Assembly: GCA_964505325.1 (NCBI GenBank)
Contig: CAZDHT010000149.1
Coordinates: forward strand, 1-12,936
DNA: 12,936 nucleotides
Direction: 5' to 3'
Source: CAZDHT01 sp964505325
Lineage (GTDB): Bacteria; Planctomycetota; PUPC01
Shown: positions 1 to 6,806 of the stretch, piece by piece
Layout: each line of letters begins with the position of its first letter
Position numbering within the stretch: position 1 is the stretch's first letter
Notes under the pieces: model-generated
What the model was told of the DNA's origin: nothing
Databases searched by the model: none
The model's input: only the letters and a program-made list of their open reading frames with translations
Made by a program: the position numbers and the translations under genes

Positions 1-2
1 CG

Positions 3-530
3 ATGATGCCCGCAAGACGCCAGACCCGGTCGTTCACGCTCATCGAGTTGATCGTGGTGACGGTGATCACGGTCATTCTCGCGGCGCTCTCCGTGCCCGT
101 GCTTGCGAACGGTAGCGCGCGACGTCTCTCACGAGCCGCCCACGAACTGGCCATGCATGTCAAATTGGCCCGCGACCTCGCCGTGGCCACCCGGCGCACC
201 ACCTGGGTCGACTTCGACGTAGCGGCCGACTCGTACAGCATCTACATCGAAGACCCGGACACTCCGGGCCGCTCGAACCGCATCTCGGCGACGAACCCCG
301 TCACCGGAGACGATTTCGACGTGACCCTCGACACCGGCCAATCCGACGGGGTGGAGATCAGCTCGGCCGCCTTCGGAGGCAGGCCGGAAGTGGAGTTCGA
401 CCGGCTCGGCAAGCCGTACGACGGCGTGGGCAACGCCCTCGCCAGCGACGGCACGGCGGTGCTGACCGCCGGCGGCGCGACCCGGACGCTTCGGGTCGTG
501 CAGGACACCGGGCTGGTGAAGGAGGACTAG
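3..530 (+). CDS. FimT/GspH-like minor (pseudo)pilin
   Basis: A 175-residue protein with a short basic leader (about 10 residues) followed by FTLIELIVVTVITVILAAL. This is the class III prepilin signal: Phe at +1, Glu at +5 and a hydrophobic helix to about residue 34. The rest is a predicted beta-rich head (residues 40-175). Together with the LARDLAVATRR segment right after the helix, which is usual in FimT/GspH, it points to the minor pilin/pseudopilin at the tip of a type IV pilus or type II pseudopilus. The residue before the cleavage site is Ser, not the usual Gly. Two ATG codons (3 and 6) sit at the very edge, so the start is plausible but upstream sequence is not visible. The next gene begins directly after its stop. 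The pilin class is confident; FimT versus GspH is inference. Confidence 0.82.
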   Translation: MMPARRQTRSFTLIELIVVTVITVILAALSVPVLANGSARRLSRAAHELAMHVKLARDLAVATRRTTWVDFDVAADSYSIYIEDPDTPGRSNRISATNPVTGDDFDVTLDTGQSDGVEISSAAFGGRPEVEFDRLGKPYDGVGNALASDGTAVLTAGGATRTLRVVQDTGLVKED

Positions 531-1052
531 TTGGCAGGGCGTGTATCAGCCCAAGCTTCTCGACGCGCCGCCCACACCCTGGTCGAGCTGGCGGTGGTCA
601 TCGCCGTCCTGGGGATCGTGGCGGCGCTGGGGGCCGGGATTGTGGTCGAGGCGGGCCGGGTCTACTCCTGGTCGAGCACCAACACGGGTTCACTCGCCGA
701 CGCCCAGTACGCGCTCGACCGGCTCAGCGCCGAGCTGATGAACCTGGCCGCGCCGGCCGACATCACGGGGATGGACTCCAACACTATCACGTTCAGCCTC
801 GACGGCCAATCGAGAACGTTCGACAAGTCCGGGAGCGACCTGGTGCGCGGCTCGAACACGCTGGCGACCGACGTGAGCGCGTTCACCCTGACGTACTACA
901 AGTCGGATGGGACCATTGCCGCCAGCCCGGCCGAGGTCCGCCGCATCGCGATAGAGCTTGCCATCACTCGCGACGGCCAAACCGTCCGGCTGCGCACGGA
1001 AGTCTTTCCGAGGGCGCTCCGAGACACATACACGTCGTGGGCGGAGGAGTAG
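531..1052 (+). CDS. PilW/GspJ-like minor (pseudo)pilin
   Basis: A 173-residue pilin-like protein. The leader ends in RRAA, followed by HTLVELAVVIAVLGIVAAL, a prepilin helix with Glu at +5. The -1 residue appears to be Ala and +1 His, both atypical. After the helix come YALDRLSAELMNLA, a 'YYKSDGT' strand and a late FPRALRD motif, the usual pattern of PilW/GspJ proteins (helix, al..l..el segment, then 'vfPRnl' near the end). The TTG start directly follows the preceding stop codon. I chose it because AAGGAGG (519-525) lies 5 nt upstream, the in-frame stop at 528 rules out an earlier start, and no other ATG/GTG/TTG precedes the signal. It is translationally coupled to the genes on both sides. Its expected role is as a minor pilin of a tip/initiation complex in the inner membrane. 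Confidence 0.8.
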   Translation: MAGRVSAQASRRAAHTLVELAVVIAVLGIVAALGAGIVVEAGRVYSWSSTNTGSLADAQYALDRLSAELMNLAAPADITGMDSNTITFSLDGQSRTFDKSGSDLVRGSNTLATDVSAFTLTYYKSDGTIAASPAEVRRIAIELAITRDGQTVRLRTEVFPRALRDTYTSWAEE

Positions 1053-1054
1053 CC

Positions 1055-1831
1055 ATGTGGCATTCGGGCGGAGCTGCGAAAGCTCAACACCGGCGGGGCA
1101 GCGCCGCGATCGCCGCCGTCGCGATTATCGTGATTGTCGGCTTCCTCGGGGCCGCCCTGATTTCCTCGCTGCAGTTGACCAACGCCTCAACGGTGAACCA
1201 CGTTCTTGGCGTGCAGGCATACTACACGGCCGACGCCGGCGTCGAATGGGCGTGCAAGCAGGATTCGGCGACGCCCGCGCCCATCACGTTCGCCGACGGG
1301 ACGTTCGAGGCTACGGCGGACGGCAGCGATTGGGTCTCGGTGGGCGAGGTCGGCGAGGCGAAGTGCACGCTCCGCTGCGACCCCGCACCCGTCCAGGGGC
1401 CCATCAGCAACGGCCTGGACGTCGTGCTGGGGTCGAGGGAGGAACACTGGAGCAAGACCCCGTTCCGGGTGATGAACAACACCACCGGCGACATTACTTT
1501 CAACAAGATGAAGGTGGACTGGGACAGCCCGACTGCGTACTTCCAGAAGATCCAGATCAAGGTCATCAACGGTACCGACTACAAGGAGGTCTGGAAGTAC
1601 GAGGACGACCCTGAAGGGCGATGGACCAATGGAGACACCAGGCAGTTCAATCAGGTGGCCTCCGTTACCATCCCCGCTCACTACACCGCCGCCATCAAGA
1701 TGGAGGGCTACCGGGCGGGCGGCGATGGCACCGGCTCTGTCGACATGAACAGCACCACGCTCATTGTCACTCTATACAACAATGACACGCTCGTTCACCA
1801 ACTGACCGTTGATACGGCGCCACAGCCCTGA
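1055..1831 (+). CDS. PilX-like minor pilin with extra C-terminal beta domain
   Basis: A 258-residue protein. ATG 1055 is chosen because GGAGGAG (1043-1049) sits 5 nt upstream; an in-frame GTG at 1037 would overlap the previous gene. After a basic leader (AQHRRGS) comes AAIAAVAIIVIVGFLGAALI and, about 30 residues later, AYYTADAGVEWA. That is the PilX/GspK-type N-terminus, which has no Glu+5 and where a small and aromatic 'aeaG.e.a' stretch ends the helix. Residues about 128-258 form a separate domain with a FRVMNNTTGD strand, SPTAYFQKIQIKV, GTDYKEVWKYE and alternating hydrophobic strands to the end. The same domain ends the pilin gene at 4144-5142. The gene closes a three-gene minor pilin run that has only 2-3 nt between stops and starts. 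PilX is favoured over GspK because the large GspK alpha-domain is missing. Confidence 0.75.
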   Translation: MWHSGGAAKAQHRRGSAAIAAVAIIVIVGFLGAALISSLQLTNASTVNHVLGVQAYYTADAGVEWACKQDSATPAPITFADGTFEATADGSDWVSVGEVGEAKCTLRCDPAPVQGPISNGLDVVLGSREEHWSKTPFRVMNNTTGDITFNKMKVDWDSPTAYFQKIQIKVINGTDYKEVWKYEDDPEGRWTNGDTRQFNQVASVTIPAHYTAAIKMEGYRAGGDGTGSVDMNSTTLIVTLYNNDTLVHQLTVDTAPQP

Positions 1832-1855
1832 GCGAGCCGCGTCCCCTGGCGCCGC

Positions 1856-1884
1856 TTGACACATCGGAGGCGCGCGGCCACAAT
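1856..1884 (+). promoter_or_regulatory. sigma-70-type promoter of the spermidine-synthase-like gene
   Basis: TTGACA (1856-1861), a 17-bp spacer, then CACAAT (1879-1884). The -35 is a perfect consensus and the -10 matches 4 of 6. The expected transcription start (about 1890-1892) falls on or next to the ATG at 1893, which implies a leaderless or nearly leaderless mRNA. No Shine-Dalgarno is seen in the usual window before 1893; GGAGG at 1866-1870 is too far away. The same layout is seen before ribE. Confidence 0.6.
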
Positions 1885-1892
1885 CTGAAGAC

Positions 1893-4022
1893 ATGCTATT
1901 CTACGGCGTGACCATCTTCCTGAGCGCGTTTCTGCTGTTCCAGGTACAACTGGTCATCGCCAAGTACATCCTGCCCTGGTTCGGCGGCACGCCGGCCGTG
2001 TGGACCACATGCATGCTCTTCTTCCAGCTCCTGCTGCTGGGGGGCTACGCGTATTCTCACCTGATCGTGAGCCGCCTGCGTCCGCGACGACAGGGAACAC
2101 TGCACCTGGTACTGCTGGCCGGCTCGCTGTGCCTGCTGGCGGGGCAGCTCGCGACGTGGCGGACGCCGCTCCTGCCCCCTGCCGCCTGGAAGCCCACGGG
2201 CAGCGACCTGCCGGTCCTCCGCATACTCGGGCTGCTGGCGGTCAGCGTCGGCCTGCCGTATTTCATCCTCACCACGACCAGCTCCCTGTTGCAGGCGTGG
2301 TTCGCCGGCACGCATCCCGGCAGATCGCCTTACCGGCTGTACGCTCTGTCCAACGCAGGGTCGTTACTGGGGCTGATCAGCTACCCGTTTCTGGTCGAGC
2401 CGGCGCTGGCATTGAAGGCGCAAGCGGGCGTGTGGTCGGGATGCTACGCCGCCTTTGTCTTCTGCTGCGGCTGGTGCGCCGTGAGGGCCGCCAGAACGGC
2501 GAAGCCCTTGCTCGAGCCTGGAGAGGTCACTTCATCGCGCAAATCACAAAAAGGTTCCGAGGCCGCCGGCCGCCCCAGTCGATCCAAGCGGCTGCTCTGG
2601 CTGGGCTTGCCCGCCTGCGCGTCGGTGTTGCTGCTCGCCACAACGAACCACATCAGCGAAGAGGTGGCCGTGATCCCGTTTCTGTGGGTCGTGCCGCTGG
2701 GGCTCTATCTGCTTTCGTTTATCTTCTGCTTCAACAGCCAGCGGGCGTATTCCCGCCGCCTGTTCGTCGTCGCAGCGCTGGCGGCGATGGTCCTCGTCTA
2801 CATCGTGACCCGCCGAGGTGTCACCGAGGTGGGGATCGCCGAAGATATCTGGATTCACTCATTCGCCCTGTTCGTCTGCTGCATGATCTGCCACGGTGAG
2901 CTGGTCGCGCTGAAGCCGGCTCCGCGACACCTGACGTCGTTCTATCTCAGTGTTGCAGCCGGCGGTGCGCTGGGCGGGGTGTTCGTCGCCCTCGTCGCCC
3001 CCACCATCTTCACCGGGCTGTGGGAGCTACCCCTGGGCTATCTGTTCTGCGGGGCGTTGCTGTTGGTCGTGACGCTTCGCGACCCGAGGTCCTGGCTGAA
3101 CGGCCGGCGCCGGTGGGTGTGGCGGGCGCCCGCTGGGGTGGCTCTGGCGGCGCTCGTGGTGGCGCCGTCCCTGCAAGTGAAGAAATTCTACGACGGCGTG
3201 ATCAGGAGCCGGCGCAATTTCTACGGCATTCTACGGGTGAGGGAGGAGGACGCCACGGAACGGGTGGAGTGGCACCGATATGTGCTGCGCCACGCGAGGA
3301 CGGTGCACGGGTTTCAGTTCGTGGACCCCGCCCGCCGGCGCACCCCCACCACGTACTACGGCGAGAACAGCGGCGCCGGACTGGCCATCCTGAACCACCC
3401 GCGGCGCACTTCCGGCGCACCTATGCGCATCGGCGTGGTGGGCCTCGGAGTCGGCACACTCGCGGCGTACGGGCGCAAAGGCGATATTATCCGATTCTAC
3501 GAGATCAACCCCGCAGTGGTGGAACTGGCGACCGGCCCCGACAGTTGTTTCACGTATGTGCAGGACAGCGCGGCAAAGGTCGATGTCGTCCTCGGCGACG
3601 CCCGCATCTTGATGCAGCGTGAACTCGAGCAGGGCCAGCCGCAGCAGTTCGACGTGCTGGCGCTCGATGCGTTCAGCGGTGACAGCCCCCCTGTGCACCT
3701 ATTGACCCGAGAGGCCTTCGACATTTATCTGCGCCACTTGCGGCGTGGGGGAGTTCTTGCCGTCCACGCGTCGAACAGGTACGTGAATCTGGCGCCCGTC
3801 ATCTGGAGGGCCGCCGAGGAGTTCGGCCTGGCCTGCACGATGATCAACTCGGAAGGAGACTCCGAGGCGGTGTGGGGCGCCCGCTGGATACTGCTCACCC
3901 ACGACAAAAACTTGCTGAAGCTGAAGAACATCGCGGCGGTGGCCAGCGGCAGGGAAGAAAGCCACAAGCCCATTCGCCTCTGGACCGATGACTACAGCAA
4001 CCTTCTGCGGATCCTCAAATAG
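1893..4022 (+). CDS. Fused multi-pass membrane/spermidine-synthase-like protein
   Basis: A 709-residue protein. Residues 1-427 hold about 12-13 hydrophobic segments, opening with FLSAFLLFQVQLVIAKYILP and WFGGTPAVWTT, the signature of the fused membrane/spermidine synthase family. A charged linker (about 199-232) splits the membrane part. From about 428 there is a soluble Rossmann-type domain: YYGENSG (about 490), the nucleotide loop GLGVGT (517-522), EINP (Glu537, expected to bind the nucleoside ribose), GDAR (Asp569), and LDAFSGD (Asp592/Asp597) at the aminopropyltransferase catalytic Asp position. The family is thought to transfer an aminopropyl group from decarboxylated SAM, but activity and substrate of the membrane-fused forms are not established. 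The gene sits between minor pilin genes but has its own promoter, so a functional tie to pili is only a possibility. No frameshift or missing core motif is seen. Confidence 0.85.
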   Translation: MLFYGVTIFLSAFLLFQVQLVIAKYILPWFGGTPAVWTTCMLFFQLLLLGGYAYSHLIVSRLRPRRQGTLHLVLLAGSLCLLAGQLATWRTPLLPPAAWKPTGSDLPVLRILGLLAVSVGLPYFILTTTSSLLQAWFAGTHPGRSPYRLYALSNAGSLLGLISYPFLVEPALALKAQAGVWSGCYAAFVFCCGWCAVRAARTAKPLLEPGEVTSSRKSQKGSEAAGRPSRSKRLLWLGLPACASVLLLATTNHISEEVAVIPFLWVVPLGLYLLSFIFCFNSQRAYSRRLFVVAALAAMVLVYIVTRRGVTEVGIAEDIWIHSFALFVCCMICHGELVALKPAPRHLTSFYLSVAAGGALGGVFVALVAPTIFTGLWELPLGYLFCGALLLVVTLRDPRSWLNGRRRWVWRAPAGVALAALVVAPSLQVKKFYDGVIRSRRNFYGILRVREEDATERVEWHRYVLRHARTVHGFQFVDPARRRTPTTYYGENSGAGLAILNHPRRTSGAPMRIGVVGLGVGTLAAYGRKGDIIRFYEINPAVVELATGPDSCFTYVQDSAAKVDVVLGDARILMQRELEQGQPQQFDVLALDAFSGDSPPVHLLTREAFDIYLRHLRRGGVLAVHASNRYVNLAPVIWRAAEEFGLACTMINSEGDSEAVWGARWILLTHDKNLLKLKNIAAVASGREESHKPIRLWTDDYSNLLRILK

Positions 4023-4143
4023 ACGCTGACTTCTCGCCGGGCCCTGCACCGCCCACCCGGCTCCACATACCGCGCCCTGATTCTCCCTCCTGCTCCCTAA
4101 CTCACGGCCGCTTGAAGCCGACAATTTACCTGGAGGGCGGGTC

Positions 4144-5142
4144 GTGCGTGCGCTCGTCTCGCCCGGACCAGGCATGCGCGGCAGGAGTCTCGAGTTGAAG
4201 AGGCGGTTCCAGAAACCGGGCGCCGGCTTTTCGCTGGCCGAGGTGGTCGTGGTCATCGTCGTCGTCTCGCTGGCCGTCCCGCCCATGGCCATGCTTCTGC
4301 ATCAGACGCTTGTGGGCAACGCGCAGTCCAACATGCAGACCACAGCGGTCGCGCTGGCCAGGGGCCTGATGGAGGAGATCCTGTCGAAGAGCTTCGAAGA
4401 CCCGCAGGGCGAACTCGGCTCGTTCGGCACGGAAGAAGGCGCCCGGGCCGGCTACGACGACGTGGACGACTACGACGGCCTGAACGACATGCCGCCGAAG
4501 GACAGCCAGGGCAACGCGCTGAGCGGCTACTCGGCCTTCCGGACGCGGGTCACGGTCGAGAACGTCGCTTCCGGCAGCCCAGGTGGATCGGCGCAGCCGG
4601 ACGGTTCGACGCACTTCAAACGGGTCACTATCACGGTTGAGTGGAACAGTGGCGACGGCCTCATCCGGCTGGTCGGCCTCGCGAGCAGCTTCGGGATCGA
4701 CCAGTACCCGGCGCAGTCGGGCCTCACCTTCGTCGAAAGGTTGGGCACGAAAGAAGGCAAAGAGGTCAAGTTCCAGTTCCGCAACGACACGGGGAGCGAC
4801 TTCTACGCCACCCATCTCACCGCAACGTGGACGTCGCCTACCGCGTACTACCAGCAGATCAAGGTCAAGATCGAGGGCGGCACGGACCACAAGGAAGTCT
4901 GGAAGTATGAGGAGTACAACGACATCCGGCTGGCGACCGCCGAGACGGCGATGTTCAACCAGGGCCAAGTGGTCCTCGTCCCGGCAGGCGCGGTCGTGAA
5001 GGTGGAGATGAAGGACTTCAAGACGGACCGGGTCGGCGGCGAGAAAGGGAACGATGCGTATATGGACGACACGAGCCTGGTGGTCGAGATCTGGGGCGCG
5101 CCGGACAAGTATCAGCCGTTCACCGTGACGCTGGAAGAGTAG
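4144..5142 (+). CDS. PilV/GspI-like minor pilin with the shared C-terminal beta domain
   Basis: A 332-residue protein. GTG 4144 is preferred because GGAGG (4132-4136) lies 7 nt upstream; ATG 4174 is an alternative without a clear ribosome site and would shorten the 28-residue leader to 18. The prepilin signal is canonical: G|FSLAEVVVVIVVVSLAV with Gly-1, Phe+1 and Glu+5. The following ALARGLMEEILS is typical of PilV/GspI proteins, as is the later strand pair FKRVTITVEWNSGDGLIRLV (about 159-178). Residues about 201-332 are the extra domain also present in the PilX-like protein at 1055-1831: SPTAYYQQIKVKI and GTDHKEVWKYE match its SPTAYFQKIQIKV and GTDYKEVWKYE. The 121 nt before this gene separate it from the membrane protein; I see no convincing promoter there. 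It probably acts with the three upstream pilins as a minor pilin set. Confidence 0.8.
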   Translation: MRALVSPGPGMRGRSLELKRRFQKPGAGFSLAEVVVVIVVVSLAVPPMAMLLHQTLVGNAQSNMQTTAVALARGLMEEILSKSFEDPQGELGSFGTEEGARAGYDDVDDYDGLNDMPPKDSQGNALSGYSAFRTRVTVENVASGSPGGSAQPDGSTHFKRVTITVEWNSGDGLIRLVGLASSFGIDQYPAQSGLTFVERLGTKEGKEVKFQFRNDTGSDFYATHLTATWTSPTAYYQQIKVKIEGGTDHKEVWKYEEYNDIRLATAETAMFNQGQVVLVPAGAVVKVEMKDFKTDRVGGEKGNDAYMDDTSLVVEIWGAPDKYQPFTVTLEE

Positions 5143-5442
5143 AGGGTGCGATCGACACAGGGGGGAGCGGGACACACCGACAGTCCAAGAAATGCAACGC
5201 CCGAGCGGCCAGGCACATGTGCATAAGTGCCTCCATGTGAATGAAATACGTATGTGCCTCGGATTCCCCCGCCATTCCTGCACGTTTCTCCTCAGCCGCG
5301 GTCTCGACCGCCGATAACCTCCCTGTCGGGCAGGAAAGCCCGGGAGATTGAAAACCTACTGAATGAGGACAGAGAAGTGCTTCGAGAGGAATGTGAAGGC
5401 AAATGGCGTTCCAAACTTGGGCTTCTGGAAAGGAGAAAGGCA
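5143..5442 (+). other. 300-nt non-coding leader of the PEP-CTERM gene
   Basis: No gene is supported here. An open frame runs in from 5254, but its first 63 codons lack coding character and precede an obvious signal peptide at 5443. Contents are a cluster of short direct and inverted repeats (5212-5258, listed separately), a small hairpin with 5-bp stem CGGGC (5327-5331)/GCCCG (5338-5342) and loop AGGAAA, and the ribosome site AAAGGAG (5429-5435) 7 nt before ATG 5443. I found no good -35/-10 pair. The length suggests a long 5' untranslated region or a regulator-dependent promoter. Confidence 0.5.
5212..5258. repeat. Clustered YATGTG repeats inside an inverted repeat
   Basis: Three YATGTG hexamers start at 5216, 5234 and 5251 (spacing 18 and 17 nt). 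The first lies in the 10-bp perfect palindrome GCACATGTGC (5213-5222). The outer arms GGCACAT (5212-5218) and ATGTGCC (5252-5258) form a 7-bp inverted repeat. The layout could be an operator for a dimeric regulator of the downstream surface-protein gene, but no regulator can be named. Confidence 0.35.
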
Positions 5443-6642
5443 ATGAGAGTGAAGGCAATGTCAGCCGCAGCGTTGGTTGTAATGCTGAGTTCGTGGGCCA
5501 TAGGCGCCCCGGTCGTGGACGGCAAGGTAGACTCGGGCGAATACAGCGGCGGGACCGTCCGGTCGCTGGCGTTCTACGAGCACGATGACTTCACCGGGAA
5601 GACCGTTACGGGTGGCACGTTGTACACCTACTGCGATCCCGTCACCAAGGATCTCTACGTGGCGTTCGTCCAGCCCCTTGGACTGAATGACAACACGTAC
5701 GGGATCAATGTCGCGGACGACTGGAACAGAGACCACAAGTTCGGCGAGTTGGTGGGAAGCGACAAGGCCGTCTTTGACGTGTTTGACAGCACCGGCGTCC
5801 AGATCGGCGAGTTCAAAGTCGATTACCTGCACAAGAACGGCCAGTTGCCGAACGGCGACGACAAGTATGAGTCGATGGGCGTCACCGGCGGCGATGGCGG
5901 GACGACCGGCATCGATGAGAGCCTGATCACCGCGACCTCCTCGCTCAGCTATAACTTCAACACTCTCGGGTACTACCTGACCAAGGACTCACCCGAGATC
6001 GTCAACGGTGACCCGGTGGACTACACGCTGACTGGCAACGACGGCGATTACACCGGCTGGATCTTCGATATGATCTACGAGGCGAAGATCGACGGCAGCG
6101 TGTTCGGTGACGAGTGTGGCTCCGCACTCCCCACCGAGGCACACAACTCGCCGGCGAAGGTCAAAGCCAAGTACAGCCAAGTGGTCGCGTCGCTGGGTGA
6201 TTTCGTCTGGGAAGACCTCAACCACGACGGCATCCAGGACCCGAACGAGCCCGGTGTCGACGGCGTCACGGTTAACCTGTACGGCTGCGGCCCGGACGGC
6301 GCGGTCGGCGGCAGCGACGACACTTTCCTCGACACCATGCTGACCAGCGGCGGCGGGATGTACCTGTTCGACGAACTCGATCCGGGTAACTATTACCTGG
6401 AGTTCATCGACCCGCTCAACCGGTCTTGGACCTTCCAGAACCAGGGCCTCGACGACGCTCTCGACAGCGACGTCGACCCGGCCACCGGCCTGACCGTCTG
6501 CACGGACCTCGCCGCGAACGAGCACGATCCCACCTGGGATGCCGGGATCTACCGAGAGAACGGCACGACCATCCCCGAGCCGGCAACGGGCGCCCTGCTG
6601 CTGCTGGGCCTGGTTGCGGCACGCCGGCGCCGCAGAAAGTGA
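5443..6642 (+). CDS. PEP-CTERM sorted surface protein with SdrD-type B domain
   Basis: A 399-residue exported protein. ATG 5443 is chosen because AAAGGAG lies 7 nt upstream and it opens a clear signal peptide (MRVKAMSAAALVVMLSSWAIGA, cleavage near residue 22). Residues about 23-250 are an acidic, beta-rich region starting VVDGKVDSGEYSGG, which recalls the 'DG..d.gEY' start of CBM9/DOMON-like exported domains. I cannot assign it further. Residues about 251-371 are an SdrD B-like (Cna-B type) domain: LGDFVWEDLNHDGIQDPNEP, then GVTVNLYG and a LDPGNYYLEF strand; the DLNHDGIQD loop is a likely calcium site. Residues 378-399 are the PEP-CTERM signal: PEP, a hydrophobic span and RRRRRK. The family model is export by Sec, then cleavage by an exosortase and delivery to the surface or matrix; no exosortase gene is in the window. 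It lies between pilus gene groups but has its own leader and terminator-like hairpin. Confidence 0.85.
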   Translation: MRVKAMSAAALVVMLSSWAIGAPVVDGKVDSGEYSGGTVRSLAFYEHDDFTGKTVTGGTLYTYCDPVTKDLYVAFVQPLGLNDNTYGINVADDWNRDHKFGELVGSDKAVFDVFDSTGVQIGEFKVDYLHKNGQLPNGDDKYESMGVTGGDGGTTGIDESLITATSSLSYNFNTLGYYLTKDSPEIVNGDPVDYTLTGNDGDYTGWIFDMIYEAKIDGSVFGDECGSALPTEAHNSPAKVKAKYSQVVASLGDFVWEDLNHDGIQDPNEPGVDGVTVNLYGCGPDGAVGGSDDTFLDTMLTSGGGMYLFDELDPGNYYLEFIDPLNRSWTFQNQGLDDALDSDVDPATGLTVCTDLAANEHDPTWDAGIYRENGTTIPEPATGALLLLGLVAARRRRRK

Positions 6643-6670
6643 TTTGCCACTTCCTTACTCCTCTCTCACC

Positions 6671-6695
6671 GCCGCCCGCCCAAAAGGCGGGCGGC
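6671..6695 (+). terminator. Strong hairpin after the PEP-CTERM gene
   Basis: A perfect 10-bp GC stem, GCCGCCCGCC (6671-6680) with GGCGGGCGGC (6686-6695), and a 5-nt loop CAAAA, 28 nt after the stop codon. No T-tract follows, so it is either a terminator without a U-run or an mRNA 3' stabiliser. Confidence 0.55.
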
Positions 6696-6752
6696 GCCAT
6701 GTATACCGGATTGGCCGGCCCACCGACAAGGCCTAAGGAGGTCTAACAAGAC

Positions 6753-6806
6753 GGTGGGGCGGACATTCTTGTCCGCCACCGGGCAGGCAGGAATGCCTGC
6801 CCCACC
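6753..6806. repeat. Branched palindromic repeat (two hairpins in an outer stem)
   Basis: Two side-by-side perfect hairpins: GGCGGACA (6758-6765)/TGTCCGCC (6770-6777) with loop TTCT, and GGGCAGGCA (6781-6789)/TGCCTGCCC (6794-6802) with loop GGAA. The sequences just outside them, GGTGGG (6753-6758) and CCCACC (6801-6806), can pair as an outer stem, giving a three-way-junction fold. A weaker outermost pair is TCTAAC (6742-6747) with GTTAGA (6815-6820). The form is that of a dispersed, non-coding palindromic element. Only one copy is in this window, so dispersal is inference from the structure and general familiarity with such elements in planctomycete-like genomes. Confidence 0.6.

Noticed and set aside
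1037..1054. GTG 1037 as start of the PilX-like gene.
   Set aside because: ATG 1055 has GGAGGAG at ideal spacing and avoids an overlap with the preceding gene.
4037..4060. Possible terminator CCGGG/CCCGG after the spermidine-synthase-like gene.
   Set aside because: Only a 5-bp stem with a 14-nt loop and no T-tract; expected by chance in GC-rich DNA.
4097..4125. Possible promoter before the PilV-like gene using GACAAT (4120-4125) as -10.
   Set aside because: The hexamer 17 nt upstream (CCTAAC region) does not resemble a -35, and the start codon has a normal ribosome site, so there is no support beyond one weak hexamer.
4126..5283. 385-codon open frame on the minus strand.
   Set aside because: It is antisense to the PilV-like pilin gene, with composition-biased translation and no recognisable domain.
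5254..5442. N-terminal extension of the PEP-CTERM protein by 63 residues.
   Set aside because: It would bury the signal peptide internally. ATG 5443 has a good ribosome site and starts directly with a signal sequence.
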